DNA from: an uncultured Methylophaga sp.
Lineage (GTDB): Bacteria > Pseudomonadota > Gammaproteobacteria > Nitrosococcales > Methylophagaceae
Assembly: GCF_947259025.1 (NCBI RefSeq)
Contig: NZ_CAMYKO010000006.1
Coordinates: 1 to 64,000 of the forward strand
Length of the DNA: 64,000 bases
Direction: 5' to 3'
Shown: positions 37,334 to 46,596 of the stretch, piece by piece
How positions within the stretch are numbered: the first letter of the stretch is position 1
Layout: every line of letters begins with the position of its first letter
Notes under the pieces: model-generated
Databases searched by the model: none
What the model saw: only the letters and a program-made list of their open reading frames with translations
What the model was told of the DNA's origin: nothing
Translations under genes and position numbers: made by a program

Positions 37334-38418
37334 AGCAGTTTCCCGTTGCCACGATCAATCCGGCCGCACTGCGTCATAATCTTTCCCGCGTCAGGCAATT
37401 GGCCCCCGACAGCCGGGTGATGTCGGTGATCAAAGCCGATGCCTACGGGCATGGTGTTTTGACCGTAGCAGAATCTTTGCGTGACAGTGACGCTTTTGCC
37501 GTTGCCCGCCTCAACGAAGGGGTATTTCTCAGAGAACATGGCATAGAAAAACCGATTGTGCTGCTGGAAGGCGTCAACAGCGAAGCAGATTTCATCACCG
37601 CCGCCCGCTATGATTTATCGCCGCTGATTCATTTACATACCCAGATACAACTGCTGCAGCGCATCAAGTTGCCCAAGCCGCTGCAGTTTAACTGGCTGAT
37701 GGTAGACAGTGGCATGCATCGTTTGGGGATCAGCCCCGAACAGGCAACGTCTGCTTTATCCCTGCTGCAGGCCTGCCAGAATATCCACGGTGAAATCGGC
37801 CTGATGAGTCATTTTGCCAATTCTGATTTGGTGGGCGATCCGCGTAATGAGGCCCAGCTTGAAACCATGCTGGCATTAAAGCAACAGACCGATGTGCCGC
37901 TGTGTATGGCGAATTCGGCTGCCGTGCTGTCTTATCCACAATCGCATAAAGACTGGGTACGTCCGGGACTGATGCTGTATGGGATCGCGCCATTTGATGA
38001 TAAGTCTGGGGGCGCATTTGATTTGCAGCCGGCGATGCAACTCAAAACCCGGCTGATTGCGGTTTATGATATTGAAGCCGGCGGCCAGGTCGGTTACGGC
38101 GGTGACTGGACGGCTGACAAGCCTACCCGGGTGGGCGTGGCCAGTATCGGTTATGGTGATGGCTATAGCCGTCACCTATCCAACAAGGCCGAAGTGTTAT
38201 TGCGCGATCAGAAAGTAGCGGTGATCGGCCGGGTATCGATGGATACTATCTGTTTGAATCTCAATGATATGGAACACGCGCAGGTCGGCGATGAGGTGGT
38301 TTTATGGGGACAGCCGGACTTACCGGTAGAGCAACTGGCGACGCTGGCCGGCACGATTCCCTATGAACTGGTGACCGTGATCTGTCAGCGTGTGGCAAGG
38401 GAGTTGTCTGATGGCTAA
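37330..38418 (+). CDS. alr: Alanine racemase
   Basis: 362-residue PLP enzyme making D-alanine for peptidoglycan. The PLP lysine is in VIKADAYGHG (about 33-42), and the second catalytic residue (Tyr) is in GVASIGYGDGYSR. The overlap with dnaB (four bases) and with radA (eight bases) implies one transcript. The C terminus ends in the usual beta domain. Confidence 0.95.
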   Translation: MKQFPVATINPAALRHNLSRVRQLAPDSRVMSVIKADAYGHGVLTVAESLRDSDAFAVARLNEGVFLREHGIEKPIVLLEGVNSEADFITAARYDLSPLIHLHTQIQLLQRIKLPKPLQFNWLMVDSGMHRLGISPEQATSALSLLQACQNIHGEIGLMSHFANSDLVGDPRNEAQLETMLALKQQTDVPLCMANSAAVLSYPQSHKDWVRPGLMLYGIAPFDDKSGGAFDLQPAMQLKTRLIAVYDIEAGGQVGYGGDWTADKPTRVGVASIGYGDGYSRHLSNKAEVLLRDQKVAVIGRVSMDTICLNLNDMEHAQVGDEVVLWGQPDLPVEQLATLAGTIPYELVTVICQRVARELSDG

Positions 38419-39802
38419 AGCCAAGCGGGTTTATGTCTGCAAGGAATGCGGTGCACAGACACCGCAGTGGGCAGGCCGTTGTAATGATTGCGGCGCCTGG
38501 AACAGCCTGCAGGAAGAGGTGCAGGCCGGGGCTTCATCAACGGCGCAGGCGACCATCAACCGCCACAGTGGTTATGCCGCCGAACAGAAAAGGGAAGTCC
38601 ACGCCCTGTCCGAAGTCAAGGCTGAGCAGGCAGTACGCTGGACCACCGGCCTGCCGGAACTGGATCGGGTTTTGGGCGGCGGCCTGGTCACCGGCTCAGT
38701 GGTGCTGATTGGCGGCGATCCCGGTATCGGCAAATCCACCTTGCTGTTGCAGGCCATGGCCACCATGGCCGATAGCAGTCAAATCAAGCCACTCTACATC
38801 AGCGGTGAGGAATCACTGCAGCAAATCCGGCTGAGGGCGGAGCGACTGCAACTGGAGCAGGCACCACTGGAACTCTTGGCTGAGACCCATGCCGAGCAGA
38901 TGGTCACAACGGCTGAGCAGAGAAAACCCCAGGTGATGGTGATCGATTCGATTCAGACCGTGTTTACCGAGCAACTGCAGTCAGCACCCGGCACCGTGGC
39001 CCAGGTGCGTGAGAGCGCCGCGCAACTGGTACGTTATGCCAAGGCCAGCGGCACTACCATGATCCTGGTCGGCCATGTCACCAAGCAGGGGTCTCTGGCC
39101 GGGCCGCGGGTGCTGGAGCATATGGTCGATACCGTGCTTTATTTTGAGGGGGATACCTCGACCCGGTTTCGTATTCTGCGGGCGGTGAAAAATCGCTTTG
39201 GTGCGGTCAATGAGCTGGGCGTGTTCGGCATGACCGAGCTGGGGCTGAAAGAAGTCAGTAACCCTTCAGCGATATTCCTGTCCCGTAGCGAGGATGCAGT
39301 ACCCGGCAGCGTGGTGACCGTCATCCGGGAAGGCAGTCGGCCGATGCTGGTGGAAGTGCAGGCTTTGGTGGACAGCAGTCCACTGGGGAATCCGCGGCGG
39401 GTGACCGTCGGGCTGGAACAGAATCGGCTGGCAATGTTGCTGGCAATCTTACATCGTCACGGCGGGATTACCTGTCATGATCAGGATGTGTTTATCAATG
39501 TAGTCGGTGGCGTCAAACTGAGTGAGACCGGCGCGGATCTGGCGGTATTGGCTGCCATCATTTCCAGCCTCAGAAACCGCGCTTTGCCCCGCGACTGGGT
39601 GTTGTTCGGTGAAGTGGGACTGACTGGGGAAATCCGGCCAGTTCAGGCGGGTGAAGAGCGTATCCGCGATGCCAGCAAGCATGGTTTTTCCCATGCCATC
39701 GTGCCGGCGGCCAATGCCCCGCGCAAAGCGATGAAAGAAATGAAAGTCACCCCGGTCAGGCATTTATCAGAAGTGATCAGTGCCCTGCAGGAAGCCAGCT
39801 AA
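38411..39802 (+). CDS. radA: DNA repair protein RadA
   Basis: 463-residue RecA-like protein for branch migration in recombination. N-terminal zinc finger CKECGAQTPQWAGRCNDCGAW, Walker A GGDPGIGKSTLLLQA near 100, the RadA signature KNRFGAVNELGVF, and a Lon-like C-terminal domain. The start (38411) overlaps alr; upstream ATG is inside alr. Confidence 0.97.
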   Translation: MAKAKRVYVCKECGAQTPQWAGRCNDCGAWNSLQEEVQAGASSTAQATINRHSGYAAEQKREVHALSEVKAEQAVRWTTGLPELDRVLGGGLVTGSVVLIGGDPGIGKSTLLLQAMATMADSSQIKPLYISGEESLQQIRLRAERLQLEQAPLELLAETHAEQMVTTAEQRKPQVMVIDSIQTVFTEQLQSAPGTVAQVRESAAQLVRYAKASGTTMILVGHVTKQGSLAGPRVLEHMVDTVLYFEGDTSTRFRILRAVKNRFGAVNELGVFGMTELGLKEVSNPSAIFLSRSEDAVPGSVVTVIREGSRPMLVEVQALVDSSPLGNPRRVTVGLEQNRLAMLLAILHRHGGITCHDQDVFINVVGGVKLSETGADLAVLAAIISSLRNRALPRDWVLFGEVGLTGEIRPVQAGEERIRDASKHGFSHAIVPAANAPRKAMKEMKVTPVRHLSEVISALQEAS

Positions 39803-39809
39803 GTCAGAC

Positions 39810-40193
39810 TCAGGCCTGCTCCAGCAGGGTTGATAGTTCTCGATGCAGCAGGGCTTCGTCACCCAGATTCAGTTCAACCAGGCGCTTGAGATGGGTCATG
39901 CTGTCCAGATCGATTTCCCGGCATTCAAAGCCGATATAAGCCGCATCAATATTGGCCACCGTCGCCTGCATTTCTATCACTATCTGACCTTCCTCCAGCA
40001 ACAGATCGACCCGGCAGGGCTGGTGCAGATCTGCCTGCCACTGTCCGGGCCTTTCGATCAAAAGGCCATGCAGTGAGACGTCGAGCACCTGGCAGTTAAG
40101 AAATTCGTCGCCGTCTTCGGTATTAATGTGTGCCACGGCATTAAACGGAATGCGGCTGAAGCGGCGTTTTTGCTGTGCGGATGAATCGGCCAT
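39810..40193 (-). CDS. PilZ domain protein
   Basis: 127-residue cytosolic protein with a PilZ domain: the c-di-GMP-binding RxxxR-type N-terminal RRFSRIPF (about 10-17) and the downstream DVSLHG, then VANIDAAYIGFEC. Likely a c-di-GMP receptor. The start 40193 has a GGAG upstream on the minus strand; the extra eight residues of the longer frame are unlikely. It is divergent from hemJ. Confidence 0.85.
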   Translation of the reverse strand: MADSSAQQKRRFSRIPFNAVAHINTEDGDEFLNCQVLDVSLHGLLIERPGQWQADLHQPCRVDLLLEEGQIVIEMQATVANIDAAYIGFECREIDLDSMTHLKRLVELNLGDEALLHRELSTLLEQA

Positions 40194-40253
40194 ATTTCCA
40201 CTCCCCGAAAGCGTCATTTGATACTATCACTGTTTTGTCAGCAGGAGTACAGC

Positions 40254-40679
40254 ATGCTTTGGGTTAAGGCCTTTCACCTGATTTTTATCGTGACCTGGTT
40301 TTCAGCGATGTTCTACCTGCCGCGGCTGTATGTTTACCATGCTATGTGTGAGGATGAAGCTGGCAATGAGCGTTTTAAAATCATGGAGCGCAAGCTATAC
40401 CGGGGCATCATGACCCCCAGTGCGCTGCTGACACTGGTATTCGGCATCTGGCTGCTCAGCTTTTACTCGCTGGAACAACTGGCTGCAATGGGCTGGCTGC
40501 ATGCCAAACTCACCCTGGTCGTTTTGTTGTTCGCCTATCATGGCATGTGCGGTCGCATGCTCAAGCAGTTTGCTGCTGACAACAACCAGCGCAGCCACAA
40601 GTTCTATCGTCTATTCAACGAGATCCCGGTCCTGCTGCTTATCGCTGTCATTATCCTGGCAGTGGTCAAACCTTTCTGA
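40254..40679 (+). CDS. hemJ: Protoporphyrinogen oxidase HemJ
   Basis: 141-residue integral membrane protein with four predicted helices; HemJ oxidises protoporphyrinogen IX in heme synthesis. The conserved N-terminal His is in AFHLIFIVTWFSAMFYLPRLYVYHA, and the second His region is LTLVVLLFAYHGMCGRML. Start 40254 has GCAGGAG upstream. It fits the heme A and cytochrome oxidase genes at 45-53 kb, though not in an operon with them. Confidence 0.9.
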   Translation: MLWVKAFHLIFIVTWFSAMFYLPRLYVYHAMCEDEAGNERFKIMERKLYRGIMTPSALLTLVFGIWLLSFYSLEQLAAMGWLHAKLTLVVLLFAYHGMCGRMLKQFAADNNQRSHKFYRLFNEIPVLLLIAVIILAVVKPF

Positions 40680-40687
40680 ATGCAAAT

Positions 40688-40714
40688 AAAAAAGGCGCCT
40701 TGGGCGCCTTTTTT
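40688..40714. terminator. Bidirectional terminator between hemJ and dolP
   Basis: AAAAAAGGCGCC and GGCGCCTTTTTT form a stem between convergent genes, able to stop both hemJ (plus) and dolP (minus) transcripts. Confidence 0.85.
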
Positions 40715-40734
40715 GTGTGTAAGCTCAACCGATA

Positions 40735-41310
40735 TTAGTCGGTGTATTCAAAAATCTTCACCACTCGCTGAACACCGGCCGTGCTTTTCACCAGTGATAC
40801 CGCTTGATCGGCTTCAGTACGGCTGACCAGTCCCATCAGGTAAACAATGCCTCTTTCGGTCACCACCTTGATGCGGAAGGGATCGATTTGCTTGTCAGTG
40901 GTCATCTTGGTTTTGATTTTGGAAGTGATCCAGGCATCGCTGCTGCGTGACGGCAGGGCGCTGGGCGCTGCAATCGCCAGCTCGTTATAAATGCGGCGAA
41001 CCTTGGGCAGCGCTTTAATTTCAGCGGTCACTTTCTGTTTTAGTGATTCGCTCGGTGTTTCACCGGTCAGCAGGACGATGCCGTTGTAACTGGTGACGTT
41101 GATGTGACTCTGATCGTGAATTTCCTTGTTGTTAAACAGCGCATAAGCACCTTTGAATTCTATGCCCTGGTCATCAATCACGGTGCCGGTTGTGCGCCGA
41201 TCATAGGCAACACCGGCACCAGTCGCCGCACCACCGACGACGGCAGGAGCACAGCCCTGAATCAGCATTACCGGGACTATCAGCCAAGCAAGATTTTTCA
41301 ACTTAAGCAT
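40735..41310 (-). CDS. dolP: BON-domain lipoprotein (DolP/YraP)
   Basis: 191-residue outer-membrane lipoprotein: signal ending LIQGC (lipidated Cys near 20), a Gly/Ala turn (AVVGGAATGAGVAYDRRTTG), and two BON domains (HINVTSYNGIVLLTGETPSE and FRIKVVTERGIVYLMGLVS). Same neighbourhood as E. coli yraP: rsmI, lpoA, yraN, dolP (diaA missing). It supports outer-membrane integrity. Confidence 0.9.
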   Translation of the reverse strand: MLKLKNLAWLIVPVMLIQGCAPAVVGGAATGAGVAYDRRTTGTVIDDQGIEFKGAYALFNNKEIHDQSHINVTSYNGIVLLTGETPSESLKQKVTAEIKALPKVRRIYNELAIAAPSALPSRSSDAWITSKIKTKMTTDKQIDPFRIKVVTERGIVYLMGLVSRTEADQAVSLVKSTAGVQRVVKIFEYTD

Positions 41311-41377
41311 GTGTGCAATCCTCGAAATTAATTAAGGTTTATTATGACTGGTATGGCTTGTCATTGACCAGCCTGTT

Positions 41378-41740
41378 TCAGCTTTGTTCAAAAGCATTCT
41401 GAATCCATTCGAACTGGTAGCCTTTATCCGCCGGGGCAACACCCACCACATCAAAACGGCAACTGTCGTGTTTGCCCGGGTGTTGCTGCAGGTAATGCCG
41501 GGCGGTGAGAATAATACGTGATTGTTTGCGCTTGTTCACGGTCTCTACCGCGCTGCCAAAACGGCTGTTCTTGCGAAAACGAACTTCAACAAACACCAGC
41601 ACCGATTTGTCCTGCATCACCAGATCAATTTCCCCGCCCCGACAATGGTAATTACGGGTCAGTAAGGTCAGCCCCTGCTTTTTCAGAAAGCGGCTGACGG
41701 CGTCTTCAACTTGTGTTCCCCGATCTCTGGAAAACAACAT
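41378..41740 (-). CDS. yraN: YraN/UPF0102 family protein
   Basis: 120-residue endonuclease-like protein: GTQVEDAVSRFLKKQGLTLLTRNYHCRGGEIDLVMQDKSVLVFVEVRFR contains the E...D...ExK-type site of the PD-(D/E)XK fold. Members are universal next to lpoA and dolP; function unproven. It lies one base after the lpoA stop. Confidence 0.9.
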   Translation of the reverse strand: MLFSRDRGTQVEDAVSRFLKKQGLTLLTRNYHCRGGEIDLVMQDKSVLVFVEVRFRKNSRFGSAVETVNKRKQSRIILTARHYLQQHPGKHDSCRFDVVGVAPADKGYQFEWIQNAFEQS

Positions 41741-41741
41741 A

Positions 41742-43598
41742 TCAAGGCAACGCTTCGAGATACCCCTGCTGGAATTGACCCCAGCCCATTTCCCGTTTCA
41801 CCTGGCCCTCGGTATTGACCGAGAGATTGCCGGTGGCGCCCTGATAGCGTTGTTCGGGATCCTGGCTCAACGTGTTCAATTCCTGCAGCAGCCGGTAGGC
41901 ATCGACCCCCATGGCATAAAGCCTGAGCAGGCTACCGGAAGGATTTTGTGACTGTTGTTGATAGGTTTCAAAAGCCGGGTCATTCACGGTATCCATTGCC
42001 AGCATCCAGGGAATATCGGTCACAATCAAATCATTCAGATCAATGTCCTGCTGAGGATCCGGCTGACCGCTGTATGCGTGGGAGGTAGCCATCAGCGGCA
42101 GCTTGCCACTGCGGTGGAATTTGAGTTGTGGCACCAGTTGCCGCGCCTTGAGCGGACGGGCCACCAGGAAAAGGAAATCAATATCCTGACGTCGGCGCGG
42201 CTCAAAGTCGAGTGAGCGGCCCAGTGTGCTTTTCAGCGTCTGGTAGCGGCTTTCACTGACATCCAGTCCCATCAGCGGGATCAAAGTATCGCGAAAGTCA
42301 TTCACGCTTTCATCGTAGCTGGACTGATAAAGCACATTGCCGCCTTGTTGCTGCCAGGCATTGTTAAAGGCCGAGGCAACCCGGTCGCCCCAGTCACCGC
42401 GCGGTGATAACACCACGGCATGCTGGTAGCCCTGACGACGCGCATAGTCAGCAATCGCTGCGGCATCATCTTCCGGTGCCAACCCGAACTGAAACAGATT
42501 GGGACGGCTGTTGCGCTCATCCACCCGGTTCAGCGCCAGTACCGGTACCGGCAGTTCTGATTGGGCGGCCAGGCTTTCCACCGAGGCTTTCTGCAAGGGG
42601 CCGATCACGACATCTGCGCCCAGACTCAGTGCTTGCTGGTACTGCTGAGTGACATTGCCCAGGCCGCTGACAGGGTCGGTATCAACATCGAGAAAATGCA
42701 GCTGTGCTGGGGAGCCGCTGGCGTAATGTGCGGCGATAATGCCCTGTTTGATGCTGGCGGCCACTTCGGCAAAAGGCCCGCTGGCGGGCAGCAGCACGGC
42801 AATGTCCTGCACTTGCCGGGGTAGCTGACTGGCCCCGGTTTGTATCGCCTGCTGGAATAAATCCGGATCGGCGGGGTGGTTGGGGTAACTGCGACGCCAG
42901 TCCTCCAGCGCCACAGCTTGTGCTTCGGGGTTGTCCTGATAGGCCTTGATCGCATAAGCCAGCGCAAACCAGCCACTATCATCAGCCGGTGGATAACCCG
43001 GATTGTATAAATCCAGTGCCTGTGGCGTCATTTGCATCAGGGCCTGCCACAGGGCTTCACGGTTAGCGGCGAGGGCATCCTGTTCAGTCAGCAGCTTTTC
43101 CAGTGCCAGGTGGCTGTTGGCTTTTTCCAGCCAGTTTTCTGTGAGCGTGTAGGCATCACTGCGCAGTCGCAGTAATTGTTGCTGTTCTTCTGCGGACAGG
43201 CTGCCTGCTTCAAAGTCAGTCAGGGCCTGGGATGCGGCTTCACCATCGCTGTTGAACAAGGCAATTTCCGCCTTCAGTGTGGCGGCGCTGAAACGCTTGT
43301 TGTCACTGAGCAGCGATTGATCTACTTGTGACAGCGCCTGAGCTGCCTGTTCGACATCACCGACCTGCCAGAACAACTGCGCAGCACGAAGCTGATACAA
43401 GGCCTGTTTCTCGCCCTGATAGTCGCCGGCGAGTTGCAGATATTCTTGCGCCGCTTGTTGGTACTGGCCCTCGCTCTCAGCCGGCAGGGTTTTGATCTCT
43501 GCAGGCTGAACCCGGCCAGTCGGTCCCTGAATGGGCTGACAGGCACTGAGCAACAGGAGCATGATGGCCGGTAACAGCAGCGAGCGTGTAAGGGTCAT
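41742..43598 (-). CDS. lpoA: Penicillin-binding protein activator LpoA
   Basis: 618-residue outer-membrane lipoprotein that activates PBP1a. The signal (TRSLLLPAIMLLLLSAC) has a lipobox ending LSAC. The N-terminal TPR-like half (about 40-240) is followed by a periplasmic-binding-protein-like half (from IAVLLPASGPFAEVAASIKQGIIAAH). I start at 43598, because the longer frame to 43634 puts 12 residues before the hydrophobic core; no clear ribosome-binding site separates the two. It is divergent from rsmI. Confidence 0.9.
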   Translation of the reverse strand: MTLTRSLLLPAIMLLLLSACQPIQGPTGRVQPAEIKTLPAESEGQYQQAAQEYLQLAGDYQGEKQALYQLRAAQLFWQVGDVEQAAQALSQVDQSLLSDNKRFSAATLKAEIALFNSDGEAASQALTDFEAGSLSAEEQQQLLRLRSDAYTLTENWLEKANSHLALEKLLTEQDALAANREALWQALMQMTPQALDLYNPGYPPADDSGWFALAYAIKAYQDNPEAQAVALEDWRRSYPNHPADPDLFQQAIQTGASQLPRQVQDIAVLLPASGPFAEVAASIKQGIIAAHYASGSPAQLHFLDVDTDPVSGLGNVTQQYQQALSLGADVVIGPLQKASVESLAAQSELPVPVLALNRVDERNSRPNLFQFGLAPEDDAAAIADYARRQGYQHAVVLSPRGDWGDRVASAFNNAWQQQGGNVLYQSSYDESVNDFRDTLIPLMGLDVSESRYQTLKSTLGRSLDFEPRRRQDIDFLFLVARPLKARQLVPQLKFHRSGKLPLMATSHAYSGQPDPQQDIDLNDLIVTDIPWMLAMDTVNDPAFETYQQQSQNPSGSLLRLYAMGVDAYRLLQELNTLSQDPEQRYQGATGNLSVNTEGQVKREMGWGQFQQGYLEALP

Positions 43599-43689
43599 AT
43601 TGGATATCTGTATTGTTATCATTGAAGGCATCATCTTACCCGTTAGCGTATATTACGACCACATTTAGCCGGAGATTTGAGGAAAAACC

Positions 43690-44538
43690 GTGACTGCATC
43701 ACAAAGCGGACAGCTATATATCGTGGCAACACCGATCGGTAACCTGGCGGATTTCTCCAGCCGCGCGGTTGAAACGCTGCAAGCCGTCGATGTGGTGGCC
43801 GCTGAGGATACCCGCCACAGCAAACCGCTATTGCAACACTTCGGTATTCACACGCCCTTATTGTCTCTGCATGAGCATAACGAACAGCAACGCAGTGAAT
43901 TGTTATTGCAACGTTTGCAGGCCGGTGAGTCAGTGGCATTGATCAGTGATGCCGGCACACCGCTTATCAGCGACCCTGGCTATCGCCTGGTATCACTGGT
44001 TCAGAATCATCAGATCCGGGTGGTGCCGATCCCGGGCAGTTGTGCATTGATTGCGGCCTTATCCGCGTCGGGCATCGCTTCAGACAAGTTCAGTTTTGAA
44101 GGTTTTCTGCCGTCGAAACAGACCGCAAGACGCCAGCACCTGGAAACACTCAAACACAGTGAACACAGCCTGATTTTCTATGAGAGTCCCAGAAGGCTGC
44201 AGGATACGCTGACTGAGGCAGTGGCCATATTTGGTGCCGGACGTCGGGCCTGCCTCGCCAGGGAATTGACCAAACTGCACGAGACTATTAAGACTCTACC
44301 GCTGGCGGAGTTACAGGAATGGGTCGCGGCCGATCAGAACCAGCAGCGTGGAGAATGCGTCTTGTTAATAGAAGGGACAGCGACTGCAGTCAAAGCCGAT
44401 GAGCAGGAACTGTCACGGGTGCTGGCTTTGTTGCTGGAAGATTTACCGGTGAAAAAAGCGGCGGCTATTGCAGCGGCGATTACCGGCGGTAAAAAGAACG
44501 AGGCTTACCAACTGGCACTGAAATTACAGCACAAATAA
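43690..44538 (+). CDS. rsmI: 16S rRNA 2'-O-ribose C1402 methyltransferase RsmI
   Basis: 282-residue SAM-dependent methyltransferase, start GTG with GAGG upstream. Family markers are YIVATPIGNLADFSSRAVETL, EDTRHSKPLL, SDAGTPLISDPGYRLV, IPGSCALIAALSASG and FEGFLPSK. The C-terminal ITGGKKNEAYQLALK is also typical. rnpB begins 22 bases after the stop. Confidence 0.97.
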   Translation: MTASQSGQLYIVATPIGNLADFSSRAVETLQAVDVVAAEDTRHSKPLLQHFGIHTPLLSLHEHNEQQRSELLLQRLQAGESVALISDAGTPLISDPGYRLVSLVQNHQIRVVPIPGSCALIAALSASGIASDKFSFEGFLPSKQTARRQHLETLKHSEHSLIFYESPRRLQDTLTEAVAIFGAGRRACLARELTKLHETIKTLPLAELQEWVAADQNQQRGECVLLIEGTATAVKADEQELSRVLALLLEDLPVKKAAAIAAAITGGKKNEAYQLALKLQHK

Positions 44539-44559
44539 AGCCCGTCAGGTAAAATAGAC

Positions 44560-44914
<355 letters not shown>

Positions 44915-44920
44915 ATAAAA

Positions 44921-44965
44921 AAACAGCCGCTCACCTGATAGCTTCAGGGAGCGGCTGTTTTCTTT
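44921..44965 (+). terminator. Terminator of rnpB
   Basis: ACAGCCGCTC and GAGCGGCTGT form the outer stem and CCTGA/TCAGG the inner stem, followed by TTTTC. It lies right after the P1 stem and before the convergent Yip1 gene, so it may serve both strands. Confidence 0.85.
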
Positions 44966-44988
44966 TCCGGGCAGTGAATGTTTGTCGC

Positions 44989-45582
44989 TTAGAACATATT
45001 GAGCCAGACAATCACGGTCAGCACATTAAACACGACCAGCAGGCACAGACCGGCAGAAATTACCCCGGTAGAGACCACATAGCCCTTACCTTCATCGATA
45101 TTCATATAAATCGGGATACCGACATAGAGCAGATACACGCTGTAGCAGACCGCCAGCATCAAGACCGTCATGCACAGCCAGACTATGGGGACAAAACCTA
45201 TCAGGCCTGCCATAAACATCGGCGTTGCCGTGTAGGTCGTAAACAGCAGGCAACGGCCAAAGCTGGCTTCATCGCCATAGGCGCGTTCCATGGCAAAGGT
45301 GAAGTAGGTCATCAGCAGGGTGAACAGGATGATCAGCGCATAAAATGCCCCCGCCATCGGCAGGGCCATGCTGAATGCCACCTGGTTGAATTCAGCGCCG
45401 GACAGGCTCCAGCCAATTTGATTGATGCCTATCAGGAAAGCCACGGCGGGTACCAGCGCCAGTATGAGCATACGCAATATGCCGAATTGAGTGATATCCA
45501 GTTTCTCATCGCTGATGGATTGCCACTCGGCATGTGGAACTGAGAAAAGCCCCCAGAAGTGCTTACGGTGGTGATGATACAT
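44989..45582 (-). CDS. Yip1-family membrane protein
   Basis: 197-residue protein with five or so membrane helices. The N terminus (MYHHHRKHFWGLFSVPHAEWQSI) is cytosolic and carries four His; the membrane part has LMTYFTFAMERAYG and LYVGIPIYMNIDEGKG, features of the bacterial Yip1/DUF1282 group. Function unknown. Located after the cox cluster, separated from it by about 110 bases. Confidence 0.75.
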   Translation of the reverse strand: MYHHHRKHFWGLFSVPHAEWQSISDEKLDITQFGILRMLILALVPAVAFLIGINQIGWSLSGAEFNQVAFSMALPMAGAFYALIILFTLLMTYFTFAMERAYGDEASFGRCLLFTTYTATPMFMAGLIGFVPIVWLCMTVLMLAVCYSVYLLYVGIPIYMNIDEGKGYVVSTGVISAGLCLLVVFNVLTVIVWLNMF

Positions 45583-45696
45583 AGCAGACCTCCTTGTGGT
45601 CGTTAATCGGACGTTAACATCAAGGACCGCTTTGAATTCACTTTATGCCCATTGTTCAGGATCTTCAAGTGATTAACGGGCATCAGCGCCAGCAGC

Positions 45697-46593
45697 CTAA
45701 TTCAACAAAACGTGGTCGGCCAGAAGCAGCAGGAATAACCACATCAGGTATTGAATTGAAAATTTAAATAAACGCCAGGCAGCTTGCGGATCGTGTTCTG
45801 CAAACAACTGTTTGACCAGCCGTAGCTGCCCGACATTGAGCACCAGTATGCCGGCCAGATACAGCCAGCTACTCATGCCGGTGACAAAGGGCAGCAGCGT
45901 GCAGGCAAATAACAGCAGGCTGTAAAGCACAATCTGGATACGGGTGAAATCAACGCCGTGGGTGACCGGAAGCATCGGCACATTGGCCTCGGCGTATTCC
46001 TCTTTTTTATGCAAGGCCAGCGCCCAGAAGTGAGGCGGAGTCCAGGCGAAAATAATCAACACCAGCAGCAGGGCATTGGGATCGATCTGTCCGGTGACTG
46101 CTGTCCAGCCCAGCAGCGGCGGCATGGCACCGGCCAGACCGCCGATAGTAATGTTCTGCGGGGTCGCCCGTTTCAGAAACAGGGTGTAAATCACCGCATA
46201 ACCCAGCAAAGAAAACAGGGTCAGCCACATGGTGACCGGGTTGACCAGAAACCACAGTAGATTGAGCCCGAAAACTGCCAGCGCCAATGCAAAGAACAAG
46301 GCCTGCCATGGCGTTACCTGACCACTGGCCACAGCACGGTGGCGGGTGCGGGCCATCTTGGCATCCAGTTTGTGGTCAATAAGATTATTAATCACTGCGC
46401 CGCTGCCAGCGCACAAGGCAATGCCGGCAATGGCAATCAGCAAGGTACCCGGATCAGGCCACTGTGGTGCCATAAAAGCCCCCACCAAAGCCGTCAGCAG
46501 CATCAATAAAATGACTTTGGGTTTGCACAGAGCCAGGTAATCTTTCCAGTTGGTTCGATGCAGAGTTGGCATGATCGCGCTGTCATTTTGCAT
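45697..46593 (-). CDS. cyoE: Protoheme IX farnesyltransferase (heme O synthase)
   Basis: 298-residue UbiA-family membrane prenyltransferase, making heme O for the oxidase. The aspartate motif NNLIDHKLDAKMARTRHRAV (about 68-87) is complete, and the second conserved loop is in HFWALALHKKEEY. It sits last in the cytochrome oxidase operon, three bases after the heme A synthase gene. Confidence 0.95.
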   Translation of the reverse strand: MQNDSAIMPTLHRTNWKDYLALCKPKVILLMLLTALVGAFMAPQWPDPGTLLIAIAGIALCAGSGAVINNLIDHKLDAKMARTRHRAVASGQVTPWQALFFALALAVFGLNLLWFLVNPVTMWLTLFSLLGYAVIYTLFLKRATPQNITIGGLAGAMPPLLGWTAVTGQIDPNALLLVLIIFAWTPPHFWALALHKKEEYAEANVPMLPVTHGVDFTRIQIVLYSLLLFACTLLPFVTGMSSWLYLAGILVLNVGQLRLVKQLFAEHDPQAAWRLFKFSIQYLMWLFLLLLADHVLLN

Positions 46594-46596
46594 AAC